NCBI GenBank assembly: GCA_011033025.1
Contig: WFMF01000014.1
Span: 744,001 to 808,000, forward strand
Direction: 5' to 3'
Length of the DNA: 64,000 bases
Origin: Beroe forskalii
Taxonomy: Eukaryota > Ctenophora > Nuda > Beroida > Beroidae
Shown piece after piece: positions 46,400 to 59,119 of this stretch (the first letter of the stretch is position 1; the number at the start of each line of letters is the position of its first letter). A program made the position numbers and the translations under genes. The notes beneath the pieces were generated by a model, which saw nothing but the letters and a program-made list of their open reading frames with translations, was not told the origin of the DNA and did no database searches.

Positions 46400-47285
46400 G
46401 CAAGTTTCAAATCTTATATTAGACAAGATTGAAGGAGTTGGTTATCTAGAAAATAAATCAAAGTTTAATAACTTTTGATGGAAAACAAATATATTGCAAG
46501 AGAAAAGGTATTAACACCTATGTCAGACCGTACTATTGCATAGTTAGCAGGTGCCTTTATAATTGTTTATTGACAGTAGTTTTTGTAGGTATTTATGTTA
46601 AAATCAGTTTTGTTATTTTTCACTGGTTTTGCTTATTAGCATTTTGGATTCTAACTATGGCTTAATTATTTATTTCAGTCAATTATTTATTATTATACCA
46701 CTTTTAATTCAAGCAGGGTCAATTAACTTATTATGTTCATCTTTTTTCTATTTTCACAATTCTGACTTTAGACTGGGGGTACCTTTGTGAAGGTATGAAA
46801 TAATAGTGAAGTATTAGATTGTGGAATTTTATTCTATTTTGGACACCTTGATATAAGGTGGAAACGAATGATGAAGTTTATTAGCTTATTTTAATAGAGT
46901 TAATCGAGTTACTTTATAGTAAAATCATTATATTATATTATATTATATGATTCACCGATGATAACTTTTTTTCTTGATCATATGTTCATTTGAATCTGAC
47001 CTTTTTAAACCTTGTTTCGATCAATTGGTTCAGAAATTTAAATACCATATTCTTCAGGAATATTCTTTAGGACTTTAGGTCCCATCATAATTTTATATTT
47101 GGTTATAGGTGATGTTCTTGGTAATTCAGTCTCAACGAAATAATAGGCTATAATCTAGCTATGGATCATTTGTTTTAAATTTCATTGTCAATAGCTGTTG
47201 CATTAATGAAAACCTGAACAGACATATATACTTAACACATTAAATAATGCTTGCTTGGTCATGTGACCCACAATTTTGATTCAGT
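46400..47285. other. AT-rich sequence, nothing recognised
   Basis: Includes a (TATAT) short run near 46930. No exon, RNA or TIR seen. It may be LINE 3' region and spacer. Confidence 0.4.
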
Positions 47286-47289
47286 TACT

Positions 47290-47872
47290 GAATATTGTTA
47301 CTGAATATTTCAAGTCTGTTGGCCTTTTTTCTGCTCCAGGCCAGTTCAAAGTCTTTGGTCACATGACAAAGTCAACACTATTCTTATGCTTCAAGTTCAA
47401 TAACCTATTTGGGAAAATTTAGTTGTTTTCCATGCTGAAATTTTACTCACCTAATTTGTTTGAGATTCATATAAAATATTTGAGATTTGTTTTCAAAATG
47501 ACTGGAAGTCTTGCACTATAGTGAGAGTTAACTGGGTTAGGGCTACCTCTGTCCAGCTGGATTAAGTCTGGGGTTTGGCAGTAAATCCAAGTGGCAAATA
47601 TGAATCAATTTTCATTCATTTGAGGAATTTTATTATTAAAACAACCATACCATATTAGAAAAGAAGAATGATTGGAGCCCAAGACAGAGTGTTTTCTATC
47701 AGAGCTTCACTGGCGAAGTTTTTATACAAGGTGCAGCTCATCTGGATTGTGAATGTCTGCATTCCATGAGATGCATTAGGTAAACATTTGTTTATCAGAT
47801 TAAATAGATTGTGGCACAATCTTTCAGTATCAAATAAACATTAGACAATAGTTATACCTATATGTCATTTTG

Positions 47873-47903
<31 letters not shown>

Positions 47904-49154
47904 TTTCATGCACTTTCACACTTTGTTGAACACTTGCACACTTGTCTGCTATTCAAAAGCAGACAAAACGGATTTTGATTGATTGCAAATCTGCTTACTG
48001 CACCACTAAGGGCTTTTCAAATGTACCTATATGAAAAAATATAACAATATATAATAAAAAGGTCCTTTCATAGGACACAGCACACCAATGAAAAGATAAA
48101 AGGATGGCTGAAAGTGAAACTCAGCTAAAACAGTCTGTAGATTCCAAATGATTGTGAGGACTATACAGCCCTGTGTACTCACAACTGGGGGCTAGCAATT
48201 ACCAAAATGTAATATCAACATATAAGATAATGATATAAATAAAATACAGTTATAACTGCAACTCCACAGTCCACACAAAGGTAGAAATTGATGACTGTCC
48301 CCCTTTGTCAAAAATTAGACATGCCCAATTACGCATCTCTCCTATCCTCAATGTCCCCTTCTGTCCTTGTCCACAGTATCAACAACCCCTCCCTTATGAC
48401 GTGAGCTCATGTCAGGTTGCTCAGCACAGTGTCTTCGAAGTTCCACCATACAGTCCTTGTGCTCCCTCCTCTGCATCAAAGTCCGACCAGGGCAGATAAA
48501 CAATTACTTGAACAACTCTGTCTTCTTCAGCAAATCCATCTTCCTCCTCATACCAGCAGCCACTGTCCCAGTGCTTTTCAGCTTCACGAGCCTGGGTCTC
48601 GATGCACCCTCCCTCACTCTCCCAATTTTTTATGCTTCAAATGATTGCTTTTCGCCCCTAGCATCCAGCATTTCATTGACCCAGCCCTTTACGTCTTCAT
48701 CTGTTGATTCAGTCAGTCCAAACACTACCAAATTCTTCTCCCTCTGCCCAGCCTCTGATGCAAAAAAGGACAAGACGAACATGCCGTTTTGTGCGTTTTT
48801 CTCACTCACATAAAGCCTAAAGGGGTCCAAATTTTTGTCTATCAATGCGTCAATGCTCCAATACCTAAACTGTGATACTCAGGATTCCGGAGTCTTGCGT
48901 GGCCCATAACGGACAGGTTTGTAGTATACCCATACACCTTTATAGATAAGACATTGGATGGGATTTATAAATTTTATCTACTACATAACGGACAGGTCTG
49001 TTTTGTCCGAAAAATAAGTTAAAAAAGTTAAAACAGACACAGACACTGACATCCCCCTTTGCACACTTTTTTTACGCACGTACATACTTTTTCACACACA
49101 TACACATTTTTTAGCTTGTTTTTCATTCTTTTTACACTCCTTTTTAACACTTAT
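47290..49154. repeat. 2.4-kb repeat H, copy 1, left part
   Basis: Matches 55400-55830 plus 60866-62110. It includes a CA run at 47872 and an antisense ORF1-like remnant. It is interrupted after CACTTAT by the palindrome-ended element, and the repeat resumes at 53121. Confidence 0.85.
48300..48850 (-). pseudogene. ORF1-like remnant in repeat H copy 1
   Basis: Minus-strand frames show REKNLVVFGLTESTDEDVKG and WVNEMLDARGEK, then in shifted frames GMRRKMDLLKKTELFK and CMVELRRH. This is the RRM-like ORF1 pattern also seen in the 36615 protein. Frameshifts and stops make it non-functional. Confidence 0.6.
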
Positions 49155-51433
49155 TCCCGCCCTGGCCAGGGCGGTAACCCCCCGCGGTAAAGAAAAAACT
49201 GGCCAGGGTATATATTAGAGATTTGAGTGTCACAGGGTGATTCCCGCCCTGGCCAGGGCGGTAACCCCCCGCGGTAAAAAGAAAACTGGCCAGTTTATAA
49301 GTTAGAGATTTGATGTCATTTAGGGTGATATAATAATCCTTTAATTATAATTTCTGATAAGAGCATGTGAATAATGTTTGTAATCCTGTATAGTACACAA
49401 TTAAATTTGATTTTGGTACCAAGAAAATATCAAGGAAAACGAATGCAAATCGGGAGAAAAGGCTGGTGCTGTTGCTATGGAAACCAATTTTAGATTTAAA
49501 TGCAGATTATGATCAGTTCTATGCGAGTGCTTTCTATTATGCAACTACTTTTTAAATCTTTGTGCTGTTAAGGCTTTTGAAAATTTTGGCGTTTTCTTTA
49601 CTTCAAGTTCAAGATCTCAAGATGGAGAATGGACATAACGGAGGATATTTCAGATGGATTGTTATCATAAAACTGTGGCAGAGTTCGGTCTATAATCTTA
49701 TAATCAATGCTTAGTCGGTGATAACAGTAGTAACTGTAATTTTGAAATTGAACGCTTAGAGCAATCTAAGGTTTACAAAAGTGTACAATTCATTCGAGTT
49801 GAATATAGGTGAAGCAGATTACCAAGAATTGATCCTGGCCCGGGTCAATATGAAAAGTCCAATGTCAGTAATCAGTATGGGCATCAGTTGTCAGATTTAA
49901 CATCATCCTGCGGAACAAAAACGGAACAAAAGTCACATGATTTAGCACAATTACTGAGACAAATCGTCGAACTATTTTTTCACCCTGCTCCTTCATAAAA
50001 TTCGTTGCGTATAACTATTGATCTGATTGCAATTTTTGATGCGGTAAAAATTATCCAATCAATTTGAATGGTAGTGTTCAATATTTGCGAACGAGGTGCT
50101 GCGTAGCAGCGCCGAGTACAATGTGTCAAGGCCCAACGGGCCTGCTAGTACTATATAATATGTATCATGATAATTGGGAGCAAATTTGAAACGATGAGAT
50201 CTCAAGAACGGGAAGTCACTATGACGTCATCAACTAAGCGAAATTTTATTTCTTTTTTAGGTCATCTTTGTGCGCATTTTTCACCAAGAAGGAGTGGAGA
50301 TAGCTCAAAAATGTTGGAAAATCGTTAGTTGGAAATTTAAAGAGCTTTCAGAAAATCATACGGATCATCGGGCTATCTCGATTATTCATCGAGATATACG
50401 CGATTTTCTAAGGTACGGTGAAAAATCGATTTCCAAATTATAGGTCAAAACTGAAACGAGTGAGATGTACCAAGTATCTTGAGATGAGACCGGTCAAAGT
50501 ATGTTCTACTAAGGCGGAATTGCTTAATAGGCTATATGGGAAATTGGTTTGAGCCTATTTTGGTGCTGTGATGACGTCATCAAAATCGCGTAAAACCACT
50601 AAAATAACGTATTTTGCGATAAAACGCTATTTTGCACTACTTTGAACATCTCTAACTCAGAGAGTTTTCATCGGATAATGTTTTACGTCGATATTTTGCT
50701 TTTAGACCTCGAGATTTAGTCACAAAAATAGTTTCAAGGTGATCGGTCGAAAAATGTCGTCATGTGAAGCCTCTAAAAATTGAGCCGCAAAATGGTTGAA
50801 ATTGCGTTTATGACGAAAAATTGTACTGAAGCCCTATTCTGTGATACAATGGTGAACTAATAATGGTTTCTTCATGTCTCGCAGTGACTAAATGTGGGAA
50901 ATATACGATGGAATAGTGAATCACGTGAGTTCACGCGGACGGTTTGTAGAAATTAGGGGATTTGAAGAAATTGATATTTACACGGGATTTTCGACTAGAT
51001 TACGTTGAAATTAGTTTAAATACGACTATTTCATGTGAAATTAGATCTGGTTGCTATAATTCAGCACGTGAGTACACACGGACGTTTTGTAGAAATTAGG
51101 GGATTTGAAGAAATTGATATTTACACGGGATTTTCGACTTGGTTATATTGAAATGAGTTCAAATACGACTAATGCACGTGAAATTAAATCTGGTTACTAT
51201 ATTTCAGCACGCGAGTTCACGTGGACGATTTGTAGAAATAAAGAAATATATCAATTCTAGTAATTCCAAGTTAGAATAACGTAGTTTTGGGCTTCGTAAG
51301 GGTGAGTTACGTGGGTTAGACTTTCGTGTGGGCAAGTAACGTGGGTTTGGACTACGTGAGGGCAAGTAACATGGATCCAAACTGCCTTAGGGCAATTAAC
51401 ATGGGTTCAAACTACATACATCTGTCAAGATAT

Positions 51434-51578
51434 CACCACCAAAACCGTTGGACGGTTGGTCTAGTAACCCCCCGCGGGTTTGGATGTGACAACGGAACCT
51501 GAAAAGAGACAAAATGGGATAATCACATCCAAACCAGCGGGGGGTTACTAGACCAACCGTCCAACGGTTTTGGTGGTG
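51434..51578. repeat. Palindrome ending unit 1
   Basis: Arms of ~57 bp start CACCACCAAAACCGTTGG and contain CTAGTAACCCCCCGC. The loop is ~30 bp (CGGAACCTGAAAAGAGACAA). Nested GTTGGACGGTTGG/CCAACCGTCCAAC pairs are inside each arm. Confidence 0.9.
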
Positions 51579-52710
51579 TATAATAATAAGAAGATGTATC
51601 ATGATAATTGGGAGCAAATTTGGAAAGCCGAGATGTCAAGAACGGGAAATGGTAGAGCCATGATCGAGGTCAGGTTTTGTTGATCTAAGATGGAAAATGT
51701 TATAGGCTATAAGAGAAGTTCTGGTGACGTCATTTTCACGTCACTATGACGTCATCAACTTAGCGAAATTTTAGTGCTTTTTAGCGAAAATAGGCCATTT
51801 TCGAGCGCATTTTTCACCAAGAAGGAAGCGAGATAGCTCTCTGATTTTTCAGAATGATTTTTAGAGAATTTAAAGAGCTTTCAGAAAATCATATGGATCA
51901 TTGGGCTATCTCGATTTTTCATCGAGATATACGCGATTTTCTAAGGCACGGTGAAAAATCAATTTCCAAATTATAGGACAAAACTTTAAACGAGTGAGAT
52001 GTCAAGAACTGCGACTTATCTTGAGATGATACCGGTCAAAATATGTTGTACTAAGCCAGAATTGTCTTATAGGCTATATGGAAAGTGGGTTTGAGCCTAT
52101 TTGGGTGCTATGATGACGTCATCAAAATCGCATAAAACCTCTAAAATAGCCTATTTTGCGATAGAATGCTATTTTGCGCTACTTTGGACATCTCTGACTC
52201 AAAGATTTTTCATCAGATTATGTTTTACTTTGATATGATGCTTGAAGACCTTAAGATTTAGCTATAAAACGAGTTTCAGGGCGATCGGTCGAAGATTGTT
52301 GTCGTGGGAGGCTTCTAAAAATTGAACTGCAAATTGATTGAAATTACGTTTATGACGAAAAATTGTACTGTAATCCTATTCTGTGATACGATGGTCTACT
52401 GATAATGGTTTCTCCATGTCTTGCAGTGAATAGGGATGGGAAATATACGATGAACTAGTGGAGCACGTGAGTTGACGCGGACGTTTTGTAGAAATTAGGG
52501 GATTTAAAGAAATTGATATTTACACGGGATTTTCGACTTGATTACGTTGAAATGAGTTTAAATACGACTATGCACGTGAAATTAGATCTAGTTGCCATAT
52601 TTCAGCACGTGAGTACACACGGACGTTTTGTAGAAATTAGGGGATTTGAAGAAATTTATGTTTACACGGGATTTTCGACTTGATTATGTTGAAATGAGTT
52701 TAAATACGAC

Positions 52711-52940
52711 TAACGGGGGTCTGAATAACGGGGGTCTGAATAACGGGGGTCCGAATGACGGGGGTCCGAATAACGGGGGTCCGAATAACAGGGGTCCGCA
52801 TAACGGGGGCCCGAATGACGGGAGTCCGAATAACGGGGGTCCGAATAACGGGGGTCCGATTAACGGGGGTCCGAATAACGGGGATCCGAATAACGGGGGT
52901 CCGAATAAAGGGGGTCCGAATAACGGGGGTCCGAGTAACA
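52711..52940. repeat. 15-bp minisatellite
   Basis: AATAACGGGGGTCCG is repeated about 15 times with few changes. The period is a multiple of three, so it leaves open frames on both strands (NNGGP repeats) that are not a gene. Unit 1 has only a degenerate longer-period version at 51295-51420. Confidence 0.9.
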
Positions 52941-52972
52941 TGGGTTTAAACTACATACATCTGTCAAGATAT

Positions 52973-53117
52973 CACCACCAAAACCGTTGGACGGTTGGTC
53001 TAGTAACCCCCCGCGGGTTTGGATGTGACAACGGAACCTGAAAAGAGACAAAATGGGCTGATCACATCCAGACCAGCGGGGGGTTACTAGACCAACCGTC
53101 CAACGGTTTTGGTGGTA
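52973..53117. repeat. Palindrome ending unit 2 and the element
   Basis: Near-identical to the 51434-51578 palindrome. Its right arm is the element's right terminus. Confidence 0.9.
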
Positions 53118-53120
53118 TTC

Positions 53121-53860
53121 ATAACTTTTTACATACATACCCAATTTTTTACACACTCACACACTTTCGTTGACAAGTAGCTCTCCAGATTGATATTGAG
53201 ATATATTAATGAAGGAATTTTGTTTGGGATTTATTTGTCGACTTTTGGAAAGATTATCTTACACCAACGCAAATAATTTGGCTTAAGATTCGTCCAGATA
53301 GTTAATCATGACCTATAACTCAGTATTTTTCAGATTTGAAGTTACATTTGTACTTGGATATTCTCCTGTTCCACCGATATTACAGGTAATGATATTTTTC
53401 AGTTTTGAAGTGCTTCACAGTTCGACTCTTGATACTCATAATTGACAACAACAAAAACTTAGAACGAGAGCATCATAATCAGCAACCTCACATGAATTCA
53501 TTGAATACAAAAGTCTGATTTTTATGCCAATTCAGTCCCAACTTCCCGTCCATGCTCCATAAATCTACAGTTGATTTATTGGATGCAAACACTATCATGA
53601 GTTGGTGATTTAAGAGCATCGCTTTGATTGAGAGATGTATTTTTCCATTACTTAGATTGATTAATAAACTAATTGGTCTTTTTCAGGTTGAGACTGGAGT
53701 GGCTAATTGCTTCAGATGATATCACACGACAGTTACTCCTGTTAAATGGTATGTAGTTCTGCCCTATGGCATACTGTAAAATTTCAACATTTATTCAAAT
53801 TAACAGTTGAAAAAGCAATCTGATAAGACATTGGACTGAGTTATAAGCTAGTATAGCACT
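53121..53860. repeat. Repeat H copy 1, right part
   Basis: Resumes with ATAACTTTTTACATACATAC and matches 62110-62855. Similarity ends after GACTGAGTTATA. Confidence 0.85.
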
Positions 53861-53864
53861 TTAC

Positions 53865-55390
53865 TCCGATCGTTCGAAATCGACCGGTCTATGTACATGA
53901 ACGTCGGCGGCGGGGGGGGGGGAGGGGGAAACGAATGATCGATTTTTTTGATATCTAAATCCTTGACATGGTCCAATCGTGATCTTAAAGTTTTTTTTGA
54001 ATCCTATGCACCGTTTCTTGAAACCTCATCAACGTTTTTTTACACAGAGTGTAACCGCACTAAAACTCATTAGAAAAATTATAGTATATCATGAAACGAA
54101 CAAAATAATTTAAAGACTTGATATTTGCGGACCGTGAGAGATCCAACCTGTACTCAATTTTACATTGGTAAGACAAACTGTCTCCACTGTCTCCAATGTG
54201 CTTTTGTGAGATAAAATTTTGCCAGAGTGAGTGATCAGGTGATGTCCCATGGTCTCCATTGTTTAACTGGTGTCTTTCTGTCTGATACCATCGTCCCTTT
54301 TCCGAAAAAGATTAGAAGATCTTTCCAAAAATAATCCAGATCATTTCGTGAGGGGCAAGTCCGCGGTACCAAACGACCGGTTACCATTTCCCATAAATTC
54401 CAGTTACGATTTCGGTTTCGGTTTGCTAAAGATGCCCGGTCAACCGGTATTTCGGTTTCGGTTCGGTTTACCGACCAATTTCCTAAACGGTTAATTGCGA
54501 AATCAAAATATTAGGTTAAGATTTCGGTTTCGGTTGGCCGAAAACGCCCGGTTAACCGATATTCGATTTTGTTCGATTCGGTCGTTTCTAGCGTGAGGTC
54601 CTCCACTGGACAATAGTAGGACCGGTAGGACTGTAGGTAAGAACGATCGTCGAACGATAGTGCTGAGGTACAGATTTCTGTGAAGTTTCTCTAAATATAA
54701 CACCATGCCATGCCATTCACTTTTTCGAGCTAGGGGGCCGAGGCCCCTAGATTTTTCTAGGGGGATGGGGCTTTGAAAACTAAGGGGCCAAAATTCACAT
54801 GAGCAAAATTTTCATTTTTTCATAGCCCTGGTTTTCACTATTTTGCATAAATATAAAACTAAAATCATGTATTATTGATTGATTTAACTTTAAAAGGTGA
54901 ATTTCAAGAAACATTTCTGGGCAGACTTCTCTAGTGTCCTCCAGTGGTCCTCTAGTGTCCTCTAGTGGTCCTCTGGGAGAAGCCGAACCTCCAGTCTGCC
55001 CATTTCTGTCTAACTGATCTCCTTTTGAGGCTAAATTTTTGAGAAAACCTTGTCAGGCCTAGGCCCCTAACATTTTTTATAGGTGGCCTTTCAAATTTAT
55101 CCGTAAGGTCGCTAACAATTAATGATTGAACATTGGGCCACTGTCTGCCCAATGTCAGAAAGAAATTTTCACAGCACCATTGAAGAAACAATTCTACTGG
55201 CCACATTTCAACTCTCCAAACGTCTGGCTCCCGACTGGCCACCAAGGCCCAAACACCCGCCTTTTTTTCTTCTATTTCTGTAGACCTTTCATTTCAAACC
55301 TTTGTAAAAATTAAACTGAAACGACGGAAAAATCCTATGTTGAGACTTCAATTCCATACTTCCATGAGCTCCAAACATCTGGCTTCTGAG
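53865..55390. other. Unassigned repeats
   Basis: Contains a G run at ~53905-53925 and a TTTCGGTTTCGGTT-based minisatellite at ~54410-54560. There is also a CTCTAGTGTCCTCCAGTGGT short repeat near 54935. No supported gene. Confidence 0.45.
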
Positions 55391-55399
55391 GTTTTTTTT

Positions 55400-55830
55400 A
55401 ATTTTAAAAAACTAAAAAATTTTTCAAAAAATTGTTGGTCTTTTTTTGTTCCGGGTTTTTTCTTTAAAAGGGGTTTTTTTTGTTTTCTTTTTTCCCAAAA
55501 ATATTTGATTTTTTTTTTAAAAATATGGAGTCTTGCTATAGGGGGAGAGAACTGGGTTAGGGCTCCTTTTCCCAGCGGGATTTCTGGGGTTTGGGGAAAT
55601 AAGTAAATAAATCAATTTTCATTCAGAAAATTTTATTAAAAAAAATCCATAAGGGAAAGAAAAATTGGGCCCCAAACAGATGTTTTTTATCAAGCTTCAT
55701 TGGGAAGTCTTTATAAAGGTGCAGCTCGTATGTTTAAAAGTGCGCTCTTTTTGATTGAATTTTTTGCTTTCCCGGATGCATTAAACATTTTTTATCAATT
55801 AAATTTGTGGCACAATTTTTCAGTATAAAA
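55400..55830. repeat. Repeat H copy 2, left part, degraded or low-quality
   Basis: Aligns with 47300-47830 (CTGGGTTAGGGCT, TCTGGGGTTTGG, TTGTGGCACAAT) but with bases replaced by neighbouring homopolymers. This looks like poor base calling. Confidence 0.7.
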
Positions 55831-56132
55831 ATTACAATCAAATTTGGTCAAATTTCCCTTGGGTTTTTGTGTAAGCCCTGCGCAGGGAACTCAAATGAAA
55901 CATTTGCTTGCCCTTAGATACCTGGCAAAATTTTCTCCCCTGGGTTTCGGATAGGATGTCACTTTGGCAAATGAAAATTTTCCCAAGGTTTGATCAAAAC
56001 CTCATCTTCATAAAATTAAAAAAGATTGGGGAAAAAGTGAATGGATCTCCACCCACCCCAAACTCAGAGAAAAGTTCCAATTACTACCTTTAAGTTCAAA
56101 AAAAAGAATTCCACTGATGAAATTTTGTTCTG

Positions 56133-57690
56133 ATGCTGTTTAAAATTTTTTTGACTCTTTTAAATATTCAAAAAGGGACTGTTTTAAATTTTTTTGTTTT
56201 TTGGTTTGATGAGCTTAACAAAATTCTCTTCATATCAGATTCTGGTGCTTATGATAAGAGTCCATGTAAAGACGATACTGTAATTTCTACAGATCTCTGC
56301 TTTGAAGGTGATGTACCAGTCCTAGCAGAGGAATCTAGTTCTGATGATAGCAGTGCGAGTGAAGTAGTGGAGATGAATGCTAGTGATGATGAAAATCATG
56401 TTGAAGCACACACAAAAAGTGGTATCAGGAAGGACTTGGAAAGAAGTGAGTTGACCAGTAACAATAGTTGTGATAATAAAGTTGACATGATAGATAAACG
56501 TGTTGACAAACTTTCAAAGTCAATTGATGAAATGAAACTACTCCTCCAAGCTGTTTTGAACACCAAAAATGGTGCAAATTTCTCCAATGTTACCAATTCT
56601 ATTGATGATAATGATTACATTTCTGATGTCAGTCATGCCAAAGTATTGACTACTTCTACACCATCAAATGCTGTTCTTGACAGTACATCCTCAAATCAAA
56701 CTGCTTCAGATCTAGCTTTGAATATTGACCCCATACCAGCTGCGTGTGTGAATGATCCACTCATGGCTGGTTCAGCATTGGTTCAGAGAAATTTGAATGG
56801 GCATAGCTATGCTCATGTTGTAGCCAGTTCAAAGGTTGCTAGTTCCCAGCCTGTCACTACTCCAATTAAACTGGCTCCAGCAGCCTCTGGGTCTGATAAG
56901 AATACAGCACAGGTCCTAGTCCTCAGTCCTCTAGACAATAATTCAAAATCAACTGCTAACATGAGCAATGCACAAAAGTTGTTGAAACAAGCTAAAGGAT
57001 ATCAGATTGAATTCATAAGATCAAATCCAAAAAAGCATGAAAATCATTGTTGGGTTTAGGACTGTTGCTCTGCGTGATCAGGCTGAATGCATACTTAACT
57101 CAACTAATTCATTGCATTCACTGGGCTATCAATTAAAACTTGCAACCAAGATGTTACCAAAAATAAGTTTACATAATGTCCTCAGTGAGGTCCTTGATGA
57201 TATCGATAGTAATGATAATGCTACTGTCACACGCTCTCTTGAAAAATCTGTTATCATAGACAAAATCCTCTCTAAGAATCCTTGTATCAAGGCTTTGAAT
57301 GAAGCTGGTCATACACTTGATGTTGTTTATCTCAATAAGAATCCCAATAATTTGCTTACTATTGGACTCAAAGTCTCCACCAGCTATCAGGTCTGCTGTA
57401 TTACTTAATCAACGTGGAAATGTTTATCTAGGAAATAGTAGATACCAGTTTCGTGACAGATTCCACTTTAAGCACTGTTATCATTGTCAAATGGTGGGCC
57501 ACATTTCTTCAGACTGTCCTGATAAAGATAAACCTCCTGTTTGCATGTTTTTGTATGGAAGGTCATAGGTCAAATTCATGCCCTGTAAAAGGAGATACTT
57601 CAAAACATAGCTGTGTTCGGTGCTTGGCATCAAAACATGGGGGAGTGATGCAGAGAACTACAAGACCCACAACTCTGGTGATCTAAGTTG
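56133..57690 (+). pseudogene. LINE ORF1 (gag-like) with zinc knuckles, frameshifted
   Basis: An acidic/Ser-rich start and a coiled-coil part (MIDKRVDKLSKSIDEMKLLL) lead to SYAHVVASS. After shifts near 57040 and 57400, a CCHC knuckle CYHCQMVGHISSDC follows, then a second C/H cluster (GHRSNSCP, CVRCLASKH). At least three frameshifts. Confidence 0.75.
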
Positions 57691-57779
57691 TCCTGTTTTT
57701 GAGCGTGAGATTACAAGACTGAAAGAAATACTGATTTCATGTCAAAAAACGTGATGTGATAGATGGTCCAGAAAAAGTT

Positions 57780-58610
57780 GAGCTGGTCAAGTCAAACTTA
57801 GAGTGGCATGCTTCAATGCACAATCAATGTGTAACAAGGTATGTGGAACTATAGAGATGCTCAAAGATAAGTCAATTGATATTTGTTGCATTACTGAAAC
57901 ATGGCTCAAGGCTAAGGATAAAGCAATATTTTCTGAAATTCATGATTATGGTTATGACATGAAAAGCTCCCCTCGTAAAAAGGTAAAGGAGGAGGAGTTG
58001 CCTTTATTTTTAACCCTCAAAAAGTCCTGATTAGTGAGAACTCTGTGAAAGGTTTTAAGTCTTTTGAGGTTATTGAATGTATTGTAAAAAACAACTGATA
58101 AAACTTTTCGACTGTGCACTGTATACGTGCCACAAAAAAGTAAATGCAAAACAGCATACAAGGACACCAAAATTTCTGCATTCATGGATGAATTTGAAAA
58201 AATACCTTGACGATGTTGTAGAAGACTGGATCTCCCATAATTTCAGGTGATTTCAATTTTTCATGTCGAGGGATAAAAAAGGACCAAAATGCACTCAAAT
58301 TCATCTCATTGTATCAAAGCAAGGTTTTCACAACATGTTGTGGGACCAACCCGTTTCTGGAGGAACACTTGATCTGGTGCTGACCTTAGATTCCTCTTCA
58401 GACATCATGGGTCTCAAGAACCTTACTATTGATCCTAATACAGGAACCACATCTGATCACTTTGTTGTTCATTATGACCTACCTTGCTCCCTCAACATGC
58501 ACCCAAGCCCTCAATATGAGACAAAAAAGTTCGAAATTTTCAAAGATGGATATTACCGAGTTCAGAGAAAACCTTTTCAGTTCACTACTTCATATACCTG
58601 ACTTTGTCAG
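57780..58610 (+). pseudogene. LINE apurinic-type endonuclease domain, frameshifted
   Basis: Starts CFNAQSMCNKV and continues DICCITETWL, the EEP-family N and ET motifs. The GGG loop part is shifted at ~57990, and further motifs TSDHFVVHYDLP and LDLVLT mark the C-terminal half. Several indels. Confidence 0.75.
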
Positions 58611-59119
58611 TGAATCATGCAGTTGAAGTGTATCAAGATATAGTAAAATCTGTTATGGATAAAAATGCCCCCTTGATAGATAGAACATTTAAACTAAATC
58701 GTTCCCCCTGGTGGAATTCTCATTGTCAAGATGCTAAGAGAGAAATGAAAAGCACAGAGGAAATTCTATAAGAATAAGGATAATGATGAAGCACGTGAAC
58801 TATTTAATGAGAAAAGCATTGACAAGGCTATTATAATAAACAGAGCCAGGAACATGTACTTCAATGAGAAACTCTCTTCATCAAAAGGTGACCCACGATC
58901 AACTTATAAGGTCATACATCATCTTCTCGATAAAGAGTTTGGCTCCACCAAGCTGCCAAACAGTGCAAATGATGAAGAAGAGCTTGAGAACTTCAAATCC
59001 CATTTCCATAACAAAGTGAAGAAGATCTATTCTACTATCAAGGAAGACCATGCCACTATCTCAATGCTAAACTGGATAGCAATGGAGATAATGGTTCATG
59101 TTATCAGAATTCTCTGACT

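Larger units (their letters stand above)
49155..53120. mobile_element. 3.97-kb palindrome-ended tandem-unit element, no protein
   Basis: Repeat H copy 2 reads CACTTATAACTTTT at 62106 with no insert, while copy 1 is split here, giving the exact element. The left end is a hairpin CCGCCCTGGCCAGGGCGG followed by TAACCCCCCGCGG. It is repeated once at ~49241. The right end is a large palindrome whose arms also reach GTAACCCCCCGC. Two ~1.45-kb units (50161-51594 and 51595-53120) fill the right half. An AT dinucleotide may be the target duplication. No transposase frame; family unknown. Confidence 0.7.

Noticed and set aside
52646-53156. Frames with NNGGP or GPPLFGPPLF repeats
   Set aside because: Produced by a 15-bp minisatellite that is open on both strands; not conserved in the neighbouring unit.
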